Positions 40,728-48,759 of a DNA stretch of 49,245 bases are shown here, in pieces; positions within the stretch are counted from its first letter, which is position 1; each line of letters starts with the position of its first letter. Where the stretch lies: assembly GCA_964457365.1 (NCBI GenBank), contig CAYWFP010000018.1, positions 1 to 49,245 of the forward strand. The letters run 5' to 3'. The DNA is from CAYWFP01 sp964457365 (GTDB lineage Bacteria; Planctomycetota; SZUA-567). The translations under genes were made by a program, and so were the position numbers. The notes under the pieces were generated by a model, which was not told the DNA's origin, did not search any database, and saw nothing but the letters and a program-made list of their open reading frames with translations.

Positions 40728-41771
40728 TCACCACGCCAGTCCCAGCATCATCGCCGAGAGCCCCGAACCGATACCCAAGAGCGCGATCCGCTCGCCCGCG
40801 GCGGGCGGCTTCGCCTCCGTCCCCAGCGCCAGCGCCGTCGGCAGCGCCGCCGAGCCGGTGTTGCCCAAGGTGTCGACCGTGGGATAATCCAGCGCCGGAT
40901 CCAGCCCGAGGGTTTCGAAGAGGAGGCGGCTGTGGGCACGCCCGACCTGGTGGGTGAAGACGCGCGCGGGCGTTTCGTTCGTCCAGTCGAGCGCCCGCTT
41001 GCACGCCTCCCACGTCCGCCCGGCCAGCGCGCACCCCGCATGCAGCAGCGCCTCGCTGTCGGTCGTCATCAGCGGCCCCGCCTCGGTGCGGGGCGCGCCG
41101 GTATCCTCCCGGCAGAGCCGGCTCGCCTCGCTGTCGGTCAGAACCGCTCCGCCCAAGAGCCGATGCCCCGTCGCGGCGGCGTCGCGATGGCGCAGCAGCA
41201 CCGCCGCCGCGCCCGAGCCGATGGTCAGCGAGGCGAAGTGCCGCTTGAATCCCTGCCGCGTCAGCGTCGCGTCATTCAGGATCTGCCGTAGCGTCGCCTC
41301 GTGCAAGCCCTCGGCGGTCTCGCCGGCGACGACCAGCCCGGCGCGGATCAGGCCCGTTTCGATCATCGCCGCCACCTGCACCATGCCGTTCAAGACCCCG
41401 AGGCAGGCGTTGGAGAGGTCGAAGATAGCGCAGGTCTCGCCCAGGCCCAGCGCCTGATGCACCACAGAAGCCGTGGCCGGCTCGAGAAAATCCCGGCTCA
41501 CCGAGGCGTGCACCAGGCAGCCGATGTCCTCAGGCGGGATTCCGCTCCGTTTCAGCGCCGCCGCGCCCGCGCGAGCCGCCATCTCGCTCGGCCGCGTGCC
41601 CGGCTCCCAGAAGCGGCGCTCGCGAATGCCGGTCATCAGCTCCAGCCGCCCCGCGGGCAGCTTCAGCCGCTCGTAGACCGGCGCCAGCCGCTCCTCGAGT
41701 TCGGCCGACGTCACCACGCGCGGCGGCAATTTCGCATGCACCAACTCGAGCGCAACCTTCGTGAATCGCAT
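40728..41771 (-). CDS. oleA: OleA: head-to-head fatty acyl-CoA condensing thiolase
   Basis: A 347-residue thiolase-fold enzyme related to FabH. Catalytic residues: Cys123 in LSNACLGVL, His274 in VFTHQVG and Asn304 in LGNTGSAAL. Glu97 in SRDFLEPATAS corresponds to the Glu (E117 of Xanthomonas OleA) that acts as base and separates OleA from FabH. It joins two acyl-CoAs head to head and gives a 2-alkyl-3-ketoacid. With oleBCD downstream it identifies a complete pathway to long-chain internal olefins, which are membrane-associated hydrocarbons. It starts six bases after a small membrane-protein gene. Confidence 0.94.
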   Translation of the reverse strand: MRFTKVALELVHAKLPPRVVTSAELEERLAPVYERLKLPAGRLELMTGIRERRFWEPGTRPSEMAARAGAAALKRSGIPPEDIGCLVHASVSRDFLEPATASVVHQALGLGETCAIFDLSNACLGVLNGMVQVAAMIETGLIRAGLVVAGETAEGLHEATLRQILNDATLTRQGFKRHFASLTIGSGAAAVLLRHRDAAATGHRLLGGAVLTDSEASRLCREDTGAPRTEAGPLMTTDSEALLHAGCALAGRTWEACKRALDWTNETPARVFTHQVGRAHSRLLFETLGLDPALDYPTVDTLGNTGSAALPTALALGTEAKPPAAGERIALLGIGSGLSAMMLGLAW

Positions 41772-41777
41772 CTCGCT

Positions 41778-42269
41778 TCACTCCGCCTGAACGTCCAGCG
41801 CGCAAGCCAGAAACGCGGCAATGGCGCGCGGGGTCTCGTAGCCGCCTTCCCGCGGCACCTGCGCGGCCATCGGAAAGCATCGCCCTCCGGAGTCGCACAG
41901 CTTCAGATCGACCGACGCCGCCCCCGGATTGCATACAACCAGCACCGCGGCGACCTCGACGGCCGCCAGACGCCAGCGGCGCGAGCCGATCAAACCGTGC
42001 GAACGGAACTCTACGCCGGAACTGTCGAACCGCGTCTCCGCGCGGTAGGCCAGCGCCCGGCCGCCCAGGATCAGCCAGACCATGGCAAAGCCGAGAGCGA
42101 CGGCGTAGACGAGCCACGGCGTCTGCCATCCCGTCCTGCCAGCGACGAAGACGACCAACGCCAGCAACAGCACGCCCAGCAGGACGAACGCGCCGCCGAC
42201 GCCCCGGTGACCGCGACAGACCAGGCGCAGGGCGTCGGCTTCCTCTTCCAGACGCATCCGGTTCGTCAC
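41778..42269 (-). CDS. Two-span membrane protein leading the ole operon
   Basis: A 163-residue protein: cytoplasmic head, a paired membrane hairpin (GGAFVLLGVLLLALVVFVAG, then LVYAVALGFAMVWLILGG), and a beta-rich tail (YRAETRFDSSGVEFRSHGLIGSRRWRLAAVEVAAV) that resembles a bacterial PH/DUF-type domain. GTG 42269 has GGAGAA six bases before it. It is tightly coupled to oleA. It is not among the characterised Ole proteins. A role in anchoring the Ole assembly or sensing membrane state is inferred from position. Confidence 0.7.
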   Translation of the reverse strand: MTNRMRLEEEADALRLVCRGHRGVGGAFVLLGVLLLALVVFVAGRTGWQTPWLVYAVALGFAMVWLILGGRALAYRAETRFDSSGVEFRSHGLIGSRRWRLAAVEVAAVLVVCNPGAASVDLKLCDSGGRCFPMAAQVPREGGYETPRAIAAFLACALDVQAE

Positions 42270-42301
42270 GCGCGGTTCTCCGGGTACGGTCGAAAGCTAC
42301 G

Positions 42302-42329
42302 ATCCTAAGCGTGGGCGGTCTTTTTGCAA
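42302..42329 (-). promoter_or_regulatory. Candidate promoter of the ole operon
   Basis: On the minus strand TTGCAA (42324-42329), 16 bases, TAGGAT (42302-42307), about 33 bases before the first start codon. Confidence 0.4.
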
Positions 42330-42428
42330 GCCCCGGCATCGTCATCTTCACCTTCACCGGAAGAGAAGCGCAAGGCATAGAGGAGGAGAACGAGTCCGCG
42401 TCGAAACAAACGGCGGGGGTGGCGGGGC

Positions 42429-43166
42429 TCAGCGGTTATGCGGCGCGTCCGCGGTTTCCAAGGCCGCTTTCGCGTCCGCCGTCGACTCGGCGAAATCGAA
42501 ACAGGCGTCGGCGCCGGCGAGGCGCAGAACGTAGCGCACCTGGACGTTGGCGCCGGCGATGACGATCCGGCGCGGCAGGGATTCGTAATGCTCGTGCAGC
42601 AGGAAGAGGCTGCCGATGCCGGTACTGGAGAAGTAGCTCGTCGCCGAGACGTCCGCGATCACCCCGCGCTCGGGAAGCGGCAGCCCCGCCTCGATCAGAC
42701 GGTTCAGGGCGATGGCATCCTCGTAGGAAACCTCGGCGGGAAAGACGATGACGAAGATGCCCGCGTCGGCCTCGAACCGGATGTTACCCGGTCCGTTCTC
42801 GAGGCGATGGGCGCGGCGCATGCGGTTGACGCAGGCCTGCACCTCGGACGGATCGAACGGCGCGGGCAGGTAATCGAAAGCGCCGCGCTTGACCGCCATG
42901 GCCGCTTCGTGGCTCCGGGCGAACTCGCTGACGACCGTCACCGGCGGCGCCGACGCCCTGCCCCGCAGCGCATCGATCAGGGCGAAGACCGAGCCCGACG
43001 CGAGCGGATGGCAGCAGAAGATCCCTTCGATCCGTTCCAGTTGCGCCAGGCGCAGAGCTTCGTCCACGCTGCGCGCGCGGCGCGAATCGATGCCGCTGTC
43101 GCGCAGCAGTTCGGTCAGTCGCCGGGCATGCCCCCGATCGGCGCCGACGACGAGAAATTCCTGCAT
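42429..43166 (-). CDS. Degenerate receiver domain fused to STAS domain
   Basis: A 245-residue protein. The first 120 residues have receiver-domain topology (FLVVGADRGHARRLTELL, VTVVSEF, KRGAFDYLPAPF) but the phospho-acceptor position reads GIFCCHPL with Cys52 in place of Asp, so it should not be phosphorylated normally. Residues about 135-240 are a STAS (anti-sigma-factor antagonist) domain with the conserved GVIADVSATSYFSSTGIGSL, in which a Ser can be phosphorylated by a partner kinase. AGGGG precedes ATG 43166. It is downstream of, and co-transcribed with, the HTH-receiver regulator. It suggests a partner-switching branch. Confidence 0.75.
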   Translation of the reverse strand: MQEFLVVGADRGHARRLTELLRDSGIDSRRARSVDEALRLAQLERIEGIFCCHPLASGSVFALIDALRGRASAPPVTVVSEFARSHEAAMAVKRGAFDYLPAPFDPSEVQACVNRMRRAHRLENGPGNIRFEADAGIFVIVFPAEVSYEDAIALNRLIEAGLPLPERGVIADVSATSYFSSTGIGSLFLLHEHYESLPRRIVIAGANVQVRYVLRLAGADACFDFAESTADAKAALETADAPHNR

Positions 43167-43191
43167 GGGAAGCCCCTGGCAGCGCATGCGG

Positions 43192-43785
43192 TCACACGTC
43201 CTGTTCGGCAAAGGCCACGCTCATGGCCGTCTCCACGATCTGCGCGGGAGAGAAAGGCTTCTTCAGAATCGCGTCGGCGAGCCCCTCGAGCTGAGTGGTC
43301 AACTCCTGGGTAACGTGCGCGCTGACGACGACGATCTTGGTCTTGGCGAAACGCTTGTCGCGGCGCACCTGGCGGATCACCTCCACGCCGTCCATGTGCG
43401 GCATGCGGTAATCGAGCATGAGGATGGCCGGCGGGTTGGCCCCCATCTTGAGGCAGGCCTCGACGCCGTTGGTCGCTTCCTCGACGTTGAAATGGCTGCG
43501 CAGCAGGTCGGAGATCAGGCGCCGGATATGCGCCTCGTCGTCGACCACCAGGACCGTCTGCTTGGCCTCGCCGCTGAGATCCTCCGGAACCGGCATGTCG
43601 TGTGCGCGCAGAAAGCGCACGAGTTCCTCGGGCTGTACGCGATGATGACCGCTGGGGAGGGTGAAGCTCTGGATCAGGCCGTCCTGCACCCAACGCAGAA
43701 TCGTCTTGCGCGTGACGCCGCAATATTGCGCGACCTTGCCCAGCGACAACCCCCGTTTCGCGCTGCTTGCATCGTTTGCACTCAT
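43192..43785 (-). CDS. Second HTH-receiver regulator (MerR/excisionase-type HTH plus receiver)
   Basis: A 197-residue paralogue of the regulator at 24897-25505. Residues about 15-65 (LSLGKVAQYCGVTRKTILRW ... PSGHHRVQPEELVRFL) are the MerR-like helix-turn-helix; residues about 78-195 are a receiver with VVDDEAH, phospho-acceptor Asp in LMLDYRMPHMDG, VVSAH and Lys in LKKPFSP. AGGAGG precedes ATG 43785. Its promoter is overlapped by a palindrome, implying autoregulation. The receiver-STAS gene follows after 25 bases. The DNA-binding domain first, receiver second order is uncommon. Confidence 0.88.
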   Translation of the reverse strand: MSANDASSAKRGLSLGKVAQYCGVTRKTILRWVQDGLIQSFTLPSGHHRVQPEELVRFLRAHDMPVPEDLSGEAKQTVLVVDDEAHIRRLISDLLRSHFNVEEATNGVEACLKMGANPPAILMLDYRMPHMDGVEVIRQVRRDKRFAKTKIVVVSAHVTQELTTQLEGLADAILKKPFSPAQIVETAMSVAFAEQDV

Positions 43786-43822
43786 TCCCGTTCCTCCTGG
43801 TCCCAATTATCAGTATGTCTCG

Positions 43823-43863
43823 ATTGTAACACGATAAACTTGCTTAGTCAAACCCGTTTGACT
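43823..43863 (-). promoter_or_regulatory. Promoter with palindromic operator of the second HTH-receiver regulator
   Basis: On the minus strand TTGACT (43846-43851), 17 bases, TACAAT (43823-43828). The -35 lies within a perfect 18-base palindrome AGTCAAAC-CC-GTTTGACT (43846-43863). It is 40-60 bases upstream of the start codon and likely a repressor or activator site. Confidence 0.75.
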
Positions 43864-43907
43864 TTACTTCACGAAAAATCATTTTGTCAAACCCAAATAA
43901 CTTTAAT
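43847..43907. repeat. Two direct repeats upstream of the regulator promoter
   Basis: GTCAAACCC-N5-ACTTTA occurs at 43847-43867 and again at 43886-43906. The first copy includes the palindrome over the -35. The 39-base spacing is close to four helical turns, which would put both sites on one face of the DNA. The surrounding 43800-44110 is markedly AT-rich relative to the window. Confidence 0.6.
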
Positions 43908-44064
43908 GCTTCATAACAAAGAGTTTAAAATTTTGTAAGCCGGAAACTGAATAGAATTTATGCCATCTATTTTTGCAAAAATCAACAATCAGAAATTTAA
44001 GCATTAAGTTATTTCCGGGACATCCGATGCACACCCTCCTGCTTGTTTCTCTCACACTGCTATC

Positions 44065-44093
44065 TTGACGAATATCACAAAACGCCATAGAAT
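44065..44093 (+). promoter_or_regulatory. Promoter upstream of the lipB region
   Basis: TTGACG (44065-44070), 17 bases, TAGAAT (44088-44093), about 31 bases before the ATG of a small membrane protein that precedes lipB. Confidence 0.65.
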
Positions 44094-44123
44094 TCGACTG
44101 TACGGTCTGGCCGAGAACACCTG

Positions 44124-44327
44124 ATGAAACATTCCAATAACGATACGACTGTTTCGGCATCAAACGGCACTTTCTCACACGGGACGCCTTCGCGAGGAAA
44201 CGGCGCCGGCCTGTTTCTGTGGGCATTGCTCCTTCTGACGCTCTACGGACTCTGCTACGCCCTGGAATTCTGGAAAGAGCGATGCTATCCTTACATGTCC
44301 CGACAGACCGCCACCAGGGCAGAATAA
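44124..44327 (+). CDS. Small membrane protein, 67 aa
   Basis: One clear membrane span (GLFLWALLLLTLYGLCYALEF, about residues 29-49) after a polar Ser/Asn-rich head, with a short basic tail. A good promoter lies 31 bases before the ATG, though the Shine-Dalgarno site is weak (GAGAAC). It precedes lipB by 41 bases. No family recognised. Confidence 0.5.
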   Translation: MKHSNNDTTVSASNGTFSHGTPSRGNGAGLFLWALLLLTLYGLCYALEFWKERCYPYMSRQTATRAE

Positions 44328-44368
44328 TCGCGCCCCGATAGACACGTCCCCGGCAAACGGGAGCCTGT

Positions 44369-45055
44369 TTGAGCCCAACCAGCACCCGCCCGCTCAGCAT
44401 CCGGCGCCTGCGCGCCTGCCCGTACGACCGGGCCGAAACGCTCCAGCGCGACGCGGTCGAGCGCCTGCGGCATGACCCGACCGCACCGGAGGAACTCATC
44501 CTCGTCGAGCACCGACCGGTAATCACCATCGGCCGCAGCGGCGGCGAGGAACACCTGCTGCGCGACAAGACCGCGCTCGCGGCCCAGCAGATCGAACTCC
44601 GTCATGTCGGCCGCGGCGGCGATATCACCTATCACGGGCCGGGCCAGTGGACGGTTTACCCCGTGCTCCGCCTGGACACGATGGAGAAAGACCTGCACAA
44701 ATACATGCGCAAACTCGAGACCGCCATTATACACTATATCGGCATTCACGGTATTGCAGGACACCGCATTCGGGGAAAAACCGGCGTCTGGGTCGACAGG
44801 AACAAGATCGCAGCGATCGGCATCGCGGTGACGCGGTGGATCACCTGGCACGGCTTCGCCGTCAATATCCAGCCCGAGTTGAGGCCGTTTCGCGACTACA
44901 TGGTCCCGTGCGGCATCGCCGCGACCGAAGGCGGCGTGACCAGCCTGGCCGAAGTGACCGGCCAGACCTTCGCGATGGAGACCGAGGGGGACCGCCTGCT
45001 TGATGCGTTCTGCCGGGTCTTCCCCTTTCACCCGCAGAAAGTCTGGCCGGATTGA
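44369..45055 (+). CDS. lipB: Octanoyl-ACP:protein octanoyltransferase (LipB)
   Basis: 228 residues. It transfers octanoate from acyl carrier protein to lipoyl domains of 2-oxoacid dehydrogenases or glycine-cleavage H protein. Marks: ELILVEHRPVITIGRSGGEE, RGGDITYHGPGQWTVYPVL, GKTGVWVDRNKIAAIGI with the conserved Lys, and the acyl-thioester Cys in MVPCGI. The start is TTG 44369 with GGGAG five bases before it; the protein from here matches family length. lipA follows 65 bases later, so the pair makes lipoate de novo. Confidence 0.93.
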   Translation: MSPTSTRPLSIRRLRACPYDRAETLQRDAVERLRHDPTAPEELILVEHRPVITIGRSGGEEHLLRDKTALAAQQIELRHVGRGGDITYHGPGQWTVYPVLRLDTMEKDLHKYMRKLETAIIHYIGIHGIAGHRIRGKTGVWVDRNKIAAIGIAVTRWITWHGFAVNIQPELRPFRDYMVPCGIAATEGGVTSLAEVTGQTFAMETEGDRLLDAFCRVFPFHPQKVWPD

Positions 45056-45120
45056 CCGAAGCCGGATATAATCCCCCGCCTCCGGATCGTCTTACCGCAT
45101 CCCTCTGGCAAGGACCCGAC

Positions 45121-46005
45121 ATGGCCTCGACCCGGCCCGACTCCACCCGCCCGCCGTGGCTGAAGATCCGCCTCCCCTGCCGACCGCCGAAGCGGGTCGA
45201 CACCTGCCTGGACGACCTGAAGCTGCATACCGTCTGCCGGAGCGCGCGCTGCCCCAACACGGTCGAATGCTACGCCAAGGGGCGCGCCACGTTTCTGCTG
45301 ATGGGGCCGAATTGCACCCGTCACTGCGGTTTCTGCGCCGTCTCGCGCGAACCGCCGGCGCCGCTGGACCCGACCGAACCCGCCCGCGTGGCCGAGGCGG
45401 TGAAGCGGCTCGAACTCACGCACGCGGTCGTCACCTCGGTGACCCGCGACGACCTGCCCGACGGCGGAGCCGCGCACTTCGCCGCCACCGTCGCCGCGGT
45501 GCGTGCGGCGACGCCGCAGACGACTATCGAGATCCTGACGCCGGACTTCCGCGGCGAGCGCGCGGCCCGGGCGGTCGCCGCCGACAGCCTCCCGGAAGTC
45601 TTCAACCACAACGTCGAGACCGTACCGCGCCTCTACGCGCAGGTCCGCCCGCAGGCCGACTACCGGCGCAGCCTCGAACTGCTGGCGTTTGTCAAGCACC
45701 GGCATCCGGGGCTGACGACCAAGAGCGGGCTGATGCTCGGGCTGGGCGAGACCGAGGCCGAGGTTCTCGCCGTCGGCAACGACCTGCGCGAGGCGGGCGT
45801 GGACATGCTGACGGTGGGGCAGTATTTGCAACCGTCGCGCCTGGTCAACCTGCCGGTGCAGCGCTACGTTCCGCCGGAGGAATTCGCGACGCTGCGGCAA
45901 CAGCTCTCGCGGCTGGGCTTCGGCATGGTCGCCGCGGCGCCGTTCGTGCGCAGCAGTTACAACGCCGAGGAAGCGTTCTCCGAGACCAGGGAGGAACGGG
46001 AATGA
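45121..46005 (+). CDS. lipA: Lipoyl synthase (LipA)
   Basis: 294 residues, radical SAM. The auxiliary cluster motif CRSARCPNTVEC (CxxxxCxxxxxC) precedes the SAM-cluster motif NCTRHCGFC (CxxxCxxC), and RSSYNAEE gives the C-terminal R-S-S-Y serine ligand. It inserts two sulfurs into octanoyl groups attached by LipB. AAGGA precedes ATG 45121 by eight bases; an earlier in-frame start at 45052 would overlap lipB and lacks a site. The stop overlaps the next gene as ATGA. Confidence 0.96.
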   Translation: MASTRPDSTRPPWLKIRLPCRPPKRVDTCLDDLKLHTVCRSARCPNTVECYAKGRATFLLMGPNCTRHCGFCAVSREPPAPLDPTEPARVAEAVKRLELTHAVVTSVTRDDLPDGGAAHFAATVAAVRAATPQTTIEILTPDFRGERAARAVAADSLPEVFNHNVETVPRLYAQVRPQADYRRSLELLAFVKHRHPGLTTKSGLMLGLGETEAEVLAVGNDLREAGVDMLTVGQYLQPSRLVNLPVQRYVPPEEFATLRQQLSRLGFGMVAAAPFVRSSYNAEEAFSETREERE

Positions 46006-46805
46006 AACGCATGGCAGCAGCGCTGCTTCTGACGCTCCTGGCCCTCGTTCGCGCCGGCGGGGCCGGGGAGAGCGAGCCGGATTTCTATTTCGTGCAGATC
46101 ACCGACACCCACGTCGGCGAACATCCGGAGAACGCCAGGCGGCTGGCGCGGGTGGTCGACTACGTCAACCGCCTGCCCGTGCCTCTCGCCTGCGTCGTCG
46201 TCACCGGCGACATCACCACCGACCTGACGCGCGACCCGGAATCCGTAAAGCGGGCCAAAGCCCTCTTCGCGCCGTTGAAAGCGCCGGTGCATTACCTCGC
46301 GGGCAACCACGATATCCTCAAGCAGGATCACGCGGCATGGGCCGCGGCCTACCGCGAGGCTTTCGGGCCGCTCAATCACGAGGCCGAGTATCACGGCGTG
46401 CGCTTTCTCTTCGTCTGCACCGAGCCGCTGAGCCAGGACTACCCCCCCGACGGCGGCGATCCGCTCGTCTGGCTGGAACAGAAGCTCGCCGCGAGCGAGA
46501 AACCGGCGCTCGTCTTCCACCACTGGCCGTCGGTGCGGGATCTCTACGTCACCGCCACCAAGACGAGCGTCTCCGCAGGCTGGCGCGAGCCGCTGCGCAC
46601 GCGCTGGGTCGACCTGCTCAACCGCCACGGCGTCAAGGCCGTCATCGCCGGGCACTTTCACCGCGACGAGCATCACTGGCTGGGAAACGTACCGCTCTAT
46701 GTCGGTGCGCCGGTGGCCGAACGCTACGGCCGGCAGGCGACGTTCCGCCTCTACGAATACAAGCACGGCAGACTGGGCTACCGCACCCAGTACATCGGGG
46801 AATGA
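46002..46805 (+). CDS. Secreted calcineurin-like metallophosphoesterase
   Basis: 267 residues with a signal peptide (MKRMAAALLLTLLALVRAGGA). The dimetal motifs appear in order: D-x-H in ITDTHVG, GDITTD, GNHD, His in FHHWPSV and GHFHRDEH. It is probably periplasmic. Substrate is unknown; relatives act on nucleotides, phospholipids or phosphoproteins. GGAGG precedes its ATG, which overlaps lipA. Position in the lipA-tmk run looks like co-transcription rather than shared function. Confidence 0.9.
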   Translation: MKRMAAALLLTLLALVRAGGAGESEPDFYFVQITDTHVGEHPENARRLARVVDYVNRLPVPLACVVVTGDITTDLTRDPESVKRAKALFAPLKAPVHYLAGNHDILKQDHAAWAAAYREAFGPLNHEAEYHGVRFLFVCTEPLSQDYPPDGGDPLVWLEQKLAASEKPALVFHHWPSVRDLYVTATKTSVSAGWREPLRTRWVDLLNRHGVKAVIAGHFHRDEHHWLGNVPLYVGAPVAERYGRQATFRLYEYKHGRLGYRTQYIGE

Positions 46806-46812
46806 CACGCGC

Positions 46813-47445
46813 ATGGCAGGAAAATTCATCGTTCTGGAAGGCCCCGACGGCTCGGGCAAGAGCAGCATGATCGAGGAGATCAAGGGGCATCTGCGGGTCA
46901 AGGGACGCGACGCGCTCTTCGTGCGCGATCCGGGCGGCACCGCCATCGGCGGGCGCATCCGCGAGATCCTCCTCGACCGCGAGCACGAGAACATGACGCC
47001 GATGACGGAGCTTCTCCTGTACGTCGCCAGCCGCGCGCAACTGGTGGGCGAGGTGATCCGCCCGGCGCTGGCGAAGGGCAGGCTCGTCTTCGCCGACCGC
47101 TTCCATATCTCCACGCTGGTCTACCAGGGCGTCGAGGGCGTGCTGCAGCACGGCGAGATCGGCGAACAGGAACTGCGCGAGATCGTCGAGAAGGGCCACC
47201 GCGGCGTCGAGCCCGACCACATCCTCTTTCTGGACGTGCCGGCGGAGGTGGGGCTCGAACGGGTGGGGCGCGAGCAGGACCGCATGGAGCAGAAAGGCCT
47301 GCTCTTCTTCACCGAGGTGCGCCAGCGCTACCTCGGCTTTGCCGACGCGCTGCCGACGGAGAAAGCCACCATCATCGACGCGGCGCGCCCGATCCTGGAG
47401 GTGACGCGCGAGGTGCTGGAGGTGATCGATGAGCTGCTTCCATGA
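46813..47445 (+). CDS. tmk: Thymidylate kinase
   Basis: 210 residues. P-loop FIVLEGPDGSGKSS near residue 6, DPGGTAIGGRIREILL with the conserved Arg region (family D-R-H/E-P-G), ADRFHISTLVYQG and the LID region REQDRMEQKG. It phosphorylates dTMP to dTDP. No evident Shine-Dalgarno site; it starts seven bases after the phosphoesterase stop, so coupling is likely. The last 17 bases overlap holB. Confidence 0.94.
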   Translation: MAGKFIVLEGPDGSGKSSMIEEIKGHLRVKGRDALFVRDPGGTAIGGRIREILLDREHENMTPMTELLLYVASRAQLVGEVIRPALAKGRLVFADRFHISTLVYQGVEGVLQHGEIGEQELREIVEKGHRGVEPDHILFLDVPAEVGLERVGREQDRMEQKGLLFFTEVRQRYLGFADALPTEKATIIDAARPILEVTREVLEVIDELLP

Positions 47446-48421
47446 CCTGATCGGGCAGGAACAGGCGCTCTCCGAGCTTCGCGCCGACCTCGCGCGCGGC
47501 CGCCTCAACCACGCCTACCTCTTCGAGGGGCGCCACGGCACCGGCAGATACACCCTCGCGCGCGCGCTGGCCAGGCGGCTGCTGTGCCAGGAGCCCGGCG
47601 CGGACAGTTGCGGCGCATGCCACGCCTGCAAGCTCTTCGCGCAGCAGACGCACCCCGATTATCTGGAAGTCCCGCGCGAGGCGCCGCGCCTGCGCATCGG
47701 CCGCTTCGTCGAGCGCCGCCACGAAGCGAACAAGGAGGACGTCGACCACCCGCCGGTGCTCGAGTTTCTGCATCTCCGACCCGCACTCGCCGCGCGCCGC
47801 GTCTGCCTCATCCCCGACGCCGAGCGCATGCAGGCGGAGGCGGCCAACGCCTTCCTGAAAACCCTGGAGGAGCCGCCCGGCGGCAGCATCGTGCTGCTGA
47901 CCACGGCCGCGCGCGACCGGCTGCCGGCGACGGTGGTCAGCCGCTGCCGCCGCGTCGCGGTGGCGCCGCTGCCGGAAGCGCGCATCACCGAGGTCCTGTG
48001 CGCCCGGAACGCGGTCGATACGCATGACGCCGCGACTCTGGCGGCGATGGCCGAAGGCTCGCTCGGCGCGGCCCTGGCGTTGAGCGAGGAGGAGGCGCTG
48101 GCGCGCTGGCACTGGCTCGAAGACGCCCTGGGCGAACTGACTCCCGTCGGCGCGGTCCGTCTGGGCGAGGGTATGAGGGACGCGCTCCACGACGCCGGCA
48201 ACGCCCAGGAGAAACGCGAGCGCGCCGCGGACCTGCTGGACCTGCTGGCGCTGCAACTGCGGCGCCGGCTGCGCCGCGGAGGCGCGGCCACCGCCCTGGC
48301 GCGGGCGCTGGGCGCGCTCTGGCAGAGCGGCGAGCAACTGGCGGCCAACGTCAGGCCCGAGCTGGTGCTGCATACCGCCGCGCTGGAGACGGTCGCGGCG
48401 CTGCGCCGCGCCGCGCGCTAG
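47429..48421 (+). CDS. holB: DNA polymerase III subunit delta' (HolB)
   Basis: 330 residues. AAA+ clamp-loader subunit: N-terminal FHDLIGQEQALSELRADLARG, a modified P-loop EGRHGTGRYTLARALA, a zinc knuckle C-x8-C-x2-C-x2-C-type (CQEPGADSCGACHACK), and sensor region FLKTLEEPPGGSIVLLTT with the conserved SRCRRV Arg finger motif. It is a stator of the clamp loader. GGAGGTGATC lies just before ATG 47429, inside tmk, so the two are translationally coupled. Confidence 0.93.
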   Translation: MSCFHDLIGQEQALSELRADLARGRLNHAYLFEGRHGTGRYTLARALARRLLCQEPGADSCGACHACKLFAQQTHPDYLEVPREAPRLRIGRFVERRHEANKEDVDHPPVLEFLHLRPALAARRVCLIPDAERMQAEAANAFLKTLEEPPGGSIVLLTTAARDRLPATVVSRCRRVAVAPLPEARITEVLCARNAVDTHDAATLAAMAEGSLGAALALSEEEALARWHWLEDALGELTPVGAVRLGEGMRDALHDAGNAQEKRERAADLLDLLALQLRRRLRRGGAATALARALGALWQSGEQLAANVRPELVLHTAALETVAALRRAAR

Positions 48422-48499
48422 TCGTTTCCGCCTCGCCTCTTGCGTTTCGGACGCGGGCTGTGCATGATGATAAGGATGGATCCGCGGAACAGGAGCGCC

Positions 48500-48757
48500 A
48501 TGCGGAATACGACGGTCCCGAATCTCCCGCTGCTGCACCTACCGTCGATGCTGGCGCCGCTGCTGGTGCTGGCGGCGGTCTACTTCGCCGCGGACCTGAG
48601 CGAGTACGACTTGTTCGGCAAGCACTCCGTTCCCTTCGGCGCCGGGTTCATGCCCGGGCTGTCGCTGGGATACCTGATCTGCCTGCTGAAGTGGTGGGGG
48701 AGTCTGAAACGCGACGACGCCAGGACGCCGGTGCCCGGCGGCGGAAAGGATTCCTGA
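48500..48757 (+). CDS. Small two-span membrane protein
   Basis: 85 residues from ATG 48500 (GGAG four bases before it; earlier in-frame ATGs at 48464, 48467 and 48476 are less well supported). Two hydrophobic segments: APLLVLAAVYFAADL and GAGFMPGLSLGYLICLLKWW, with a polar tail. It is inserted between holB and the PSP1 gene and ends two bases before the latter. Family unknown. Confidence 0.6.
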   Translation: MRNTTVPNLPLLHLPSMLAPLLVLAAVYFAADLSEYDLFGKHSVPFGAGFMPGLSLGYLICLLKWWGSLKRDDARTPVPGGGKDS

Positions 48758-48759
48758 GG

